Assembly (NCBI GenBank): GCA_030248195.1
Contig: JASAND010020489.1
Coordinates: 1-64,000, forward strand
DNA: 64,000 nucleotides
From: Trissonchulus latispiculum
Lineage: Eukaryota; Nematoda; Enoplea; Enoplida; Ironidae
Direction of reading: 5' to 3'
The notes under the pieces are model-generated. The model saw only the letters and a list, made by a program, of their open reading frames with translations, was not told the origin of the DNA and made no database searches. The number at the start of each line of letters is the position of its first letter. Position 1 is the first letter of the stretch. The position numbers and the translations under genes were made by a program. Below are positions 55,701-64,000 of this stretch, one piece after another.

Positions 55701-56542
55701 TTGAAAAGTGACCAGAAAGTAATAGGAAATATACAGTAGAGAACTGTTTTGTAAGGTGTGCGCATACCAAAGTAGATGGTTTTGGGAAAAATTGTAATTT
55801 TGTAAGGTGTGCGCATACCGAAGTAGATGCATTTTACCGTATGCCCTCTAATTTGTAAGGTGTGCGCATACCAAAGTAGATGGTTTTGAGAAACTTGAAA
55901 ATTTTGTAAGGTGTGCGCATACCAAACAATCACCGCATAGGTCTTATTTGATTTCCAGCTTTAAAAGTATGTAAACAATTTGCCTTTCAAATTTGAAGTC
56001 TGGGAGGTTTACTGGAAATTGTAAGGATGTTTTGAAAAACTAGACAAATTTTGTGCTAGTAAACAATCTCTCATAAAAACTAAATTCTTAATAGTACAGA
56101 AAATTTGCTTTCAAATGATACCCTTCACACCTTGGCTTAAGCAAATTATGAAACTTTTGTTTTTAAGCGCATGGCCGTAATTTAATTTCCTTTGTTAAAT
56201 CTACAATAAAAACCCACATTCTGAGAAAATTTGCTTTTGAATTAGAGTCTTCACTTATAATCGTTTTTGAATGAGGAATATTATCTAAGAAAGAGTTTGA
56301 GAAATAATTTATACTGAAAATTATTCAGAAACAATTGCTAAACTTATGTTGAACCGAAAATAGGCATAGCCTAGTGATTGATGTCAATTTTGAAGTTGTG
56401 TATTTTTTAGAATTATCAGCCGGCGGTCCACGGTTATGATTCCGACGATCTGTGGTCCGTCAACGGTGCTGCATCAGATACGGATGAGTACCTTTCTGAA
56501 GAAGAGGAATCCGAAGAAGACGGAAGAGTTGAAACGGACTAA
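52767..56542 (+). CDS. Small RING-type zinc-finger protein, three exons, acidic tail
   Basis: The exons are 52767-53081, 53442-53492 and 56411-56542. All introns are GT...AG (GTAAGC..CTATAG; GTAAGT..TTTTAG), both in phase 0, giving 165 codons plus TAA. The protein has a helical start, a Cys-rich segment at about residues 48-92 (CAIC, FCLECCIQTV, CPWCREVF) that reads as a RING-like cross-brace, a short linker, and a very acidic Glu/Asp/Ser tail. RING proteins are usually E3 ubiquitin ligases or adaptors; the spacing is not a textbook C3HC4, so the class is open. The frame is intact through all exons, which argues for a live gene. A poly(A) signal follows at 56592. Confidence 0.85.
53570..56230. 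repeat. Tandem array of ~351-bp units in intron 2
   Basis: GGACGGGAGGTTTATTGTA starts units near 53580, 53932 and 54283 (period 351-352). A diverged fourth unit resumes at 55944-56230. Each unit has two related halves (GATACC(T/C)TTCAC...TTTCAACAAATTA(T/C)GAAACTTTTGT), so the unit itself arose by duplication of about 170 bp. The third-to-fourth unit is split by the transposon at 54585-55934. Confidence 0.92.
54585..55934. mobile_element. 1350-bp non-autonomous transposon, Mutator-like, with ~330-bp TIRs and 9-bp TSD
   Basis: The terminal inverted repeats start GGTGATTGTTTGGTATGC and extend about 330 bases. Each holds four copies of GGTATGCGCACACCTTACAA at about 50-base spacing (left near 54598, 54649, 54699, 54750; right near 55751-55920, inverted). 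The 9-bp GCATAGGTC stands on both sides (54576-54584, 55935-55943), and the empty site GCATAGGTCTTATTTG is seen in the sister units of the tandem array. A 9-bp TSD with long TIRs points to the Mutator superfamily, though an 8-bp reading (hAT or P type) is possible if the outer C/G belongs to the element. The interior has no ORF and holds GGGGGGATAAAGTTCAATTG twice. Confidence 0.9.
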
Positions 56543-56591
56543 AAAGCGAGACTTTTTAAGCGGTTTTTTGCTCGTGTTTGTTTTTATTATG

Positions 56592-56597
56592 TAATAA
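56592..56597 (+). promoter_or_regulatory. Poly(A) signal of the RING-like gene
   Basis: AATAAA about 50 bases after the stop codon, followed by T- and CA-containing sequence. Confidence 0.6.
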
Positions 56598-57416
56598 ATG
56601 TAATTCATTCAATCATCAAGAGATAAGGCAAAGAATAAGTACACTAGAATGTCTTTTAAGCATCAGTCATCTGAGTGACAGGTTTGCCACAACCTCCAAG
56701 CAGAGCTGTATTGGAGAAATTTAATAATGGAACAATTTCAGTATTACTTTACTATAAAGCACTAGAAAAGCGGTGATTGAATGCCGTATTAAATTTTTAA
56801 ATTACCACATCAGTGGAAAGTACGAAGCAGGAGATGCGAAAACTTAATAAAGAAAGTAAATTTTACTACACAAAAACTTTCAATTTTACTTAGTTTACAG
56901 CATGAAACAACTTGTTTAATAGTTGCAAAGCAAAGTGTTGCAAACTGATGCAACGTTTCTTTAATTCTAAAGCAGCATGACGCTATTTTCTTTAAATCTG
57001 TCATCAGCCTGCTAATATCAAAGAAGATACGAAGGAGGAGGTGCTGGAATCCCCTAGTCTACACTGCTGCTGTCTCATTTTTAAATTGTTTCTAAGAATG
57101 GAAGATTTTGTTCCAGGTTTTAAACAAAATCACAAATCTGAAATAAAAATGCGTTAATTTATTGAAAAATTCACTAATTTATTTGTGAGGTGCAAGCCCC
57201 ATAGGACATTTCAACTCAAGGTGAAAGTCCCATTCACAATTTTCTGGGTACAAGCCCTCCCAGTACCCAACCCTATGTAAATGTATGGATATAATGGGTT
57301 TTATAAATGATACATCAATTTAGATAGTGATACACTGCAGTTCTTGCGATTTAGACCCGGTAACTACTACTCATTTACTGTGATTTTAACAGAGAGACCG
57401 TAAATCTTTAATTATC
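56598..57416. other. Intergenic
   Basis: AT-rich; no gene recognised. Near 57195-57260, GTGCAAGCCCC, AAGGTGAAAGTCCC and GTACAAGCCCTCC form a short motif series of unknown meaning. Confidence 0.5.
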
Positions 57417-57960
57417 GACTCTCCAGTTAGTCAACTCTAATCCCTATAGTTAGGGTTGTTCCTCGTTTGCCAACACTTTTCTAGTTCATCCCCACTTAGT
57501 CAACTCTATTCTAAGGCATCCCCAGTTGGTCAACTCTTATTCAAAACGTATTAATTTTTGTTAATTCATTTAAACAGAAATATTTAACTTTAAGTCATAA
57601 ATAAGCTTTGGCATGGAGGCGTGAACTGAGAAGATAATTTCAAGTTTTAATTTTATTAGATTTTAATTTTATATTAAGTTAAGTAAAATTTCTCACTATC
57701 TTTACAAATTTAAAATATTTTCAATTTCGTAATCAATTGATGGTTTCTAAATCAAATCTTGCATATGATTAAATACTTAAGTAATATTTCTGTTTAAATT
57801 AGTTAAAAGTATTTGTGAAAGTTAAAGTCGTTCCCCCTTAGAAAAACTGATTAATTCGAATAGGAGTTAACAAAGTGGGGACAACCTTAATTATGGGGAT
57901 TAGAGTTGGCAAACTGGGAAGTTGACAAACTGGGGAATTGACAAACTGAGGACAATCCAT
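57417..57960. mobile_element. Fold-back or MITE with long repetitive arms
   Basis: The arms at about 57417-57590 and 57770-57960 are inverted relative to each other. They are built from repeats of CC(C)AGTT(T/A)GTCAACTC, with inner pairing of TTAAACAGAAATATT. No ORF. No target duplication could be defined. Confidence 0.7.
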
Positions 57961-58172
57961 TTCAAGATGCGGAAAACTAACAATTTCATGTAATTATTGC
58001 TGGTTATACATGTGTTATTACTAACTAGTCAGAGTAAACATTCAGTCCCATGTGAAACTCTGGAAATCTGTTAAGAAAACGATAAACGGCGGGCCTTTCC
58101 ATAAATATACGAATTGCAGATTTGGATCGTCGATGGTACTACGGTGGCCACACATGGGCAATGCCTATACTG

Positions 58173-58192
58173 GGCCTATACATGTATAGGCC
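58173..58192. repeat. Perfect 20-bp palindrome
   Basis: GGCCTATACATGTATAGGCC. A related half lies at 58163-58170 and a third copy of TGTATAGGCC near 58305, within a stretch that also has GCGCAG repeats. Confidence 0.85.
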
Positions 58193-58670
58193 AAAATCCT
58201 AGATCCTCGCGCAGTGCGCAGCAAAATTTTTGACCCCCGAGCGCGCCAGCGCAGTACGAAGTGCTGCGCAAAACTGTGACCCCCGCGCAGAATTTTTCCA
58301 TAGCTGTATAGGCCAGACCTTCATTCATTGCTCATGTATGACATAAACAAACGAGGCGGCAACTAGTAGAAAACACACACACACACGCACGCATGAGAAT
58401 GCCATTGCATGTCTTAAGACTGCCATTTACGAACTTGCATGCGATCAGAAAATTCAGGTACATTTCGACTTCAATTTTTTTACCATTTTTGTTACCAAAA
58501 ATAATATCACCCAAAAAACATTTGCACCGTATTGCGATTATATATACCCACATACCCCAACCCACAACCCATAATCGTCGAAATGATCTGGCTGAATATA
58601 GCATCATTTAATGTTATAAAAGTGGACAAGCCCCTCTAAGGGTTCCGCTTAATTCTTCCGTCAAATGACC

Positions 58671-59394
58671 CTAAAGCCCGGTTCACGCTGGTGTGCTTTG
58701 CGTTTTGTGCTTTTGTGCTTTGTGCTTTGTGCTTTCCCGGTTCATGATGGTTTTCTGTGCCTTGTGCTTTTGTGCTTTTGGTGTGCTTTGGGAATGTTTG
58801 ACAATGCCAAGCATTTTGAGTTGTGCTTTCAGTGCTTTCCATCAAAACAGGCCTTGCTCTATGCTGATTGGTCGAAAACTGAAATTGGACGTCACATGAG
58901 CACCACAGTATTCCCAATGTTGAATTAAAACGTATTTGGACGAAACACGACAATAATTAAAAATTTAATTTTTGAGAGCATAAGTATTTAATATTTAATA
59001 ATTCTTATTAGTTAGCTATCGTAAAAAATAAAGATTTCATGCGATTATTAACGAAATTAAATTGAAATAATTATTATAAATTAACTTGATTAATGATCGC
59101 TATTATTATTATTATTACTATTATTAAATTTAATTATATTATTAGAATGTCGATAAATTCTTCCTGTTAACGTCTTTTAAAACATCAAAAGTTTGAATAC
59201 CCTCCAAACTTGTTTCTGTGACCTGTACTTTTGATATTGTGCTTTCTCATCATGAATCATTTGTTTTCTGTTTCCTGAGCACAAAGCACAAAGCACTGTC
59301 TCCCGAGCACAAAGCACAAAGCACAAAGCACAGGAGACGAAAGCACAAAGCACAGGAGACAAAGCACAAAGCACTTCATCGTCAACCGGGCTTA
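58671..59394. mobile_element. MITE with inverted (TGTGCTTT)n / (AAAGCACA)n arrays
   Basis: CTAAAGCCCGGTTCACG at the left faces GTCAACCGGGCTTAAG at the right (an approximate 12-16-bp TIR). Inside each end is an array of TGTGCTTT (58690-58845) or its inverse AAAGCACA (59278-59372), so the ends can pair over 100 bases. The middle is plain AT-rich DNA. Confidence 0.75.
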
Positions 59395-59714
59395 AGACAG
59401 CAAAGTTGAGCAAAGCAAAGCAAAGACGTAAAGAGTTTCCAGTTCCTGACAACAAGTGCCCAGTTCCAATTTCCAATTGCAATAAGTGCAAGTTGTACCT
59501 ATATACCTAGATATCTATATAAGTGCAAGTTGTAACAAAGTTCTCCTATCGTAGTATGTAATACATCTGTATGAATATGTCTGTTTCTTTGCGCAGGCTC
59601 TTCAATTATGAAAGTACACTCATATTGAAGGTGCTATTATTTTCCAAATCACCCTCTATGAATGCTAATAATATATTATCTGATATGATGTAATAATATA
59701 TGCAGTTTGATTGC

Positions 59715-60702
59715 TTAAGGTGGTGATTCCTTTTGAGCACATATTGCTGTTTGGCGGCGTAAATCAAGATGAAATTTAATGAAACTTTCCGAAATAAGAT
59801 CTTTTAGCGTTCTAACGCCCTCCGCGCAATCCCGATTCAAAAATTCAAGATTTCCGGTCAAAGTGGTTTTTCCCAGTTTCTGAACGTTTGGCAGCTGCTA
59901 TACAGTTAAGACTATATTTATTCGAAATATCTCATTGAGCTTCACATTTTTGCTTTTTAAAGTAAGTTTCTAGCTTTTCTCTACCGTGAGGTATAGCCGA
60001 TTTACTTGTTTTGGCATCGAAAACATGTCATTTTTGCAGAAATCAAATTATCCAACATTTCTTGAACTTGCAAGCCGTAAAATCAAACTAAGGGCGTCGA
60101 TCTGAAGGTCTCACAGGGACAAATTATCCGACGCATGATCGTCTTCCAACTGCTATGCTGTAGGCTGCTATCATAAAAATGTAGTTTTTGCAAAAACACG
60201 ACCAATTTTTTTCCAAAGATTGTGGAGCATTCGCCATGCAAGCTGGAGGGCTGCTATTGAACAAATGTGTTCAGCACAAATATAGCCAGGGACGATTTTT
60301 TAGTTGCCCCAATTGCTGCTTTCTGGCTAAAGTAATCGCTTGACAAATTTGGAAAAAGTAGGCAAAACACAGGTTACACACACATTTCAGCTTATATCTC
60401 CATAACGAAGAGCGATTTCACAATAAATAAAAAATCGTCACCAGCTATTTAATGGAGGTATCGAATGATATAACCGATGTCTCGCGAAAAAATTTACTTG
60501 AGTCTGCATAAATTTTGGAAAATTATACTTCTTCTAAAATGTGTTAAAAATATTTTAGAAAAGAAAAATTAGTTTCGTGGCATGCATTAAAAAGAGAACA
60601 TGTCGATCTACATTTTGATATAAAAATGGCTTCTTAACTCCAAGTAATGAATGAGCAATAATGGTGCAAACTTTATGTGACCAAAGGGAATCACCACCTT
60701 AA
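59715..60702. mobile_element. TTAA-flanked MITE, family B
   Basis: TTAA at 59715-59718 then GGTGGTGATTCCTTTTG; the right end is CCAAAGGGAATCACCACC then TTAA at 60699-60702. TIRs are about 17 bp, total 980 bp between the TTAA copies. No ORF. A right-end fragment is at 35699-35797. The ends match family A. Confidence 0.88.
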
Positions 60703-61580
60703 GAAATTTTATCTAACCCAAACACAGCTATTCCCATCGTGGTCCTTCAAAATGATAGTTTAGTATAGCAGAGTTTTGAAAATAGGCTAGACTCTCAGTT
60801 GGTGCTCGCGAATGGACGCGAAGGGTTCACTGAGGTCAGTCTTCGCAGAAGCTGTCCATTCGCACCTTCGCGAAGAAGTGAAGAGTATTCGCATTCGCGA
60901 CGTGCGAAGGCACTATTTCTGGCTGGGACTGTAATTGGTAAAGCTTAATTGGTAAATTGAGCGATGGGACATAAACTGAAAAATGCCCGAATCCAGTTCT
61001 ATCCTGTTTTAACCGGTTTTAACTTGATATGGAGTACACGAAGCAGAATCCGGGCAGTTTAGGGTACCCGACTACCCGTGCCCATGGCTAATGACCATTT
61101 ATTTAACTGTTCGTCTGCGGGTGATTTACAGAGATCTCAAAACTTCTATTCTAGATATGACACGAAGAGGTTGGCAAAGTACTTGGAGAGAGCGGACTGG
61201 TTCAATTCGAGTTTTTGTTAAGCTTTGTCTTTGTCTTAAGCTAGTTTTCGTTTTTTAACATAGCTACGCTACAGCACCCGTGGCCACCTAGCTTTGGTAT
61301 CATCCAGATGTAGGCGCCCACTAGAAACAACCTGGGCGAAAAATTAAAAAATTAGAATCGGTGGCTAAGGCCTTAATACCATTGACCTCTACAATAACAT
61401 TGTGGACTCTTCTTCAGGGCTATATGGGTGCATCGAGAAACAAAGAAGGGCGATGTTCCATTTAAACTGATAGCACAAACCTATTCAAATGCTTGCTGCG
61501 GGTTGCCCGCTAGCTCCCTCCAGTTAATAATTTTTTGACTCCAGATTATGGTCGGTTCTCCTGACTGGAGCTAAAGCGGC
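60703..61580. other. Intergenic with TTCGC/GCGAA-rich patch
   Basis: 60800-60915 contains many GCGAA and TTCGC motifs that pair (GAATGGACGCGAAGG with CTTCGCGAAG-like parts). No gene recognised. Confidence 0.45.
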
Positions 61581-64000
61581 TCTCAGGTGTTCTCCCAGAT
61601 CAGAGGAGCACAATTCATTAAAAATACCAGTAGAGTAACTTCAGGGTGTGCTGTTTTAGTAAACTCTATCTCCAGGGCAGAAGTAACTTCCAGCTGGGTA
61701 GGCACTGGTTCGCCTTCCAATGGGGTACTATCCGTACCTAGGCAATGTGTTTCCTGGAGGAGGGCAACGTGTGTGGTAAAGGAAGGGATGGAATTTTGGT
61801 GCGTCTTCGGAAAACACCATGAAAACTGCATCCGGTGTGTAAAAATTGGCCATTGAAGGCGTGATTTTTCAATCTGGTGCGCAATTTTAGGATAAAATCT
61901 GGTGCGCTCTGCACGATACTTGGGGTATCCACCCCCGTCCACACCACCATTCCCCTGGCTTATAACTATCTGAGACTATGATCTCACTTGGCTCGCTCAG
62001 ATGGACTCCTTTCTAGGTTGCGGTGGCTCCTTCAACCAAATGGGCTAGTATGGCTCTCTCAACGTTATTTTGCTGAAGTTCTAATATTCTGTCATTGTCC
62101 TTTTGCACGAATTCGGCCAAAAGCTGTTCAAAGCATTGCGTAGATTAAATGTAATTGATCCCTGGCGGAGCTTACCTGAGTAGAAAGCTGTTGGATCTAA
62201 TCCCCAACAGACTTAGCCACTATCTGAGCCTGTTCAACTGTTCGGGTCACCACTGCCCAACCGTGACAAGTTGGCGCATATTTTTTGGCCTCTATCAGGG
62301 CGAACCTGTTATGAGTAGGTATCATAGGGTACTCAGTGTGCAGGTACTGTCTACTTGTTCCATTAATATTAACCTTCCGTGTCTTTTCAAAGGTGTTACT
62401 GGAGTAGACGGACCGTGAACCTCAACAGTAGCCAGAGTTAATCCTCATGTACCAGCCTCATCATGCGAGACATCTGTTTCCGTCAACTCTCTCCGTCTGG
62501 GATTCTTTGCCGCGGACCATGGCTGCAGATTACTAGAATTGTAGAATTGTACTAGAACTACTAGATTGTCGATGGAGAAGCTCCAATGACTACAATACTA
62601 GGCAGTTCCATTCTATTTGCAGGAATTGTGACTACGACCTGAGTAGAGGTAGTAGTATCCAACGCTGGGGGGTGCTTATGCTGAAAGCCAAGTATTCGTA
62701 GAATGGCTTTCATAAGGGTTTCTAGCCTGCTCCCGATTTAAAGGGGCCTGATCTTCTACAGGGCTTTTGCTATCCTCTATCCCTGGTTGGTCCTCAGTCA
62801 TGGTCAGTTTCCATTGCTAAAATGGCACAATCAAATTAATTGTTTTCGTTTGGACTTCCTGAGAGGTTGATATCCTCCGTTGTCTCCGGTTTGTGTCTGT
62901 GCCAGGTTGCCTAGCACGAGTTTGAGCTGCCATGACCTTTTAATTGTTATACTACCAATAGCATATCCCATTTAGTACCCGGTGCTTGCTTCTACTGCTT
63001 ACGGTGGGGCACGTTGTAACGACATCTCCGAACGTTTTCAGTTCCGTGCGCCATCTATTCCAGTATTTATGTGGCCGAAGGTTACTTTCGCGCTCATAGA
63101 CGACATCCATTTGAGAAACCGCCATGTTCCATCACCACGTCCTCTGCAGGGAACCATTCAGCTCGTCTCTGCTTTTATTTGCATGTCTTGCATTTGTACT
63201 TCCACTGATTGATGGCTTGAGTTGTCTTAGCATACAATTAAAACATTAGGTGCCCATTTGGCCTCCTTTAGGAAAGAGGTCACCCCTTTCCTGATGTTCT
63301 ATTTCGTCGCCGCTCTCCGAATCACTACACCATAACCGTCCATGATTATAATAAGATTCTTCTTAACTCAATTATTAGTACTAGCAGTGTTATGTTATCA
63401 TGGCCCTGACCTTGGTCATTCTGGAGAAGAGAACGTAAGTATTCGGACATTGCTGTTGTCGGTGTCCAGCGAAACGCAACTCTATGATCATGCGTTTTCT
63501 CTTGTGGTGTAGAGTTGGTCCACCTATTGCTCCGTCGTCATAGGCAAAGGCTCTCATAATAGAAGAATTCTAGTCACTAAATCCTCAAAGGTATCTGGAG
63601 GACATGATGTCATAGCCTCCCTGACCTTATCGTCCAACAGCGTCCACAAAATTCTATACTACATACCTGAAGAGACGTCACGAACATTCATCGTTGTTTC
63701 AGAATTGGCCATCCAGCTAGAAAACTTAATAGTACTTTGTAACCTTGGAAGGGTTTAACCCCTTTAAAGCCCTTGACGTATTCACCCAAATGTCGGAAGT
63801 TTCGTAATCAGATGGTACCCGATTTATCCGATGATATGAACGTTCCGATCGTTCTCTGCGGAATCGTAACGATCCTGCTCACGTGAGTAAAGACGAGAGT
63901 TGGACATTCGATGTACCGTAGGAGACGGGTGAACCCGTGAAGAGGCCCTCGACCGATGAGGGTTTTCTTGCCGACGTAGTGGTCTCTCTTCGATATGCTT
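61581..64000 (-). other. Degenerate, possibly retroelement-derived sequence
   Basis: This end is less AT-rich than the rest and looks like old coding sequence. On the minus strand near 63980-63850 an Arg/Ser-rich segment (SRASSRVHPSPTVHRMSN, SREQDRYDSAENDR) is followed at 63760-63570 by a gag-like helical segment (LLDDKVREAMTSCPPDTF) with stops between. A 119-codon open frame at 61942-61583 (minus) has no recognised motif. I see no zinc knuckle, DTG or RT box, so the element type stays open. Confidence 0.3.

Noticed and set aside
58665..59491. Cys/Leu/Ala-rich open frames (LCFVLCA repeats)
   Set aside because: Translations of TGTGCTTT/AAAGCACA arrays in a MITE.

Overview
The window is animal (invertebrate-type) nuclear DNA, AT-rich and packed with transposable elements. 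A DEG/ENaC channel gene (a metazoan family) and a small three-exon RING-like gene, both with ordinary GT-AG introns, show that the host is an animal. The repeat mix (two Ty3/Gypsy elements, a BEL/Pao element, a Penelope-like RT, a Polinton-type gene fragment, MITEs and fold-backs) fits an invertebrate. No species can be named from the sequence.

Layout. 1-12997: Ty3/Gypsy element 1 (plus strand). The left edge cuts its 5' LTR. gag, protease, RT, RNase H and integrase are followed by a long third ORF ending in a NADAR (YbiA/DUF1768-like) domain. 14400-~25000: Ty3/Gypsy element 2 (plus), which has lost gag, protease and most of RNase H but keeps a very long third ORF region with a DEDDy (RNase D/WRN-type) exonuclease and a divergent NADAR-like domain. 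25517-33721: BEL/Pao element (minus), with an SGNH-hydrolase-like ORF after integrase, one LTR-like block and a duplicated gag fragment. 33800-35178: a pair of direct repeats. 36065-37551: last exons of a DEG/ENaC channel gene (plus). 38086-39012: Penelope-like RT fragment (minus). 40864-41865: TTAA-flanked MITE. 41930-46580: duplicated modules with (GGATC)n arrays and (TA)n. 48105-49643: a MITE and two fold-back palindromes, one about 658 bp long. 50807-52121: Polinton/Maverick-type remnant (minus; F54H12.2-like protein plus a small membrane protein). 52767-56542: complete three-exon RING-like gene whose second intron holds a ~351-bp tandem array, itself split by a 1350-bp Mutator-like non-autonomous transposon with a 9-bp target duplication. 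57417-60702: three more MITE or fold-back elements. 61500-64000: degenerate sequence with weak gag-like traces.

Main result. All three LTR retrotransposons carry an extra ORF in the place where errantiviruses and retroviruses carry env. None of these ORFs looks like env; they look like enzymes (NADAR, DEDDy exonuclease plus NADAR, SGNH hydrolase). A consensus-like splice acceptor lies at or just before each accessory ORF, which suggests expression from spliced subgenomic RNA. The two Gypsy third ORFs also appear to share a region of roughly 250 residues upstream of NADAR that I do not recognise. All copies are broken by frameshifts and stops, so any function belongs to the families these copies came from. 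All domain calls come from motif reading by eye; no search was run.
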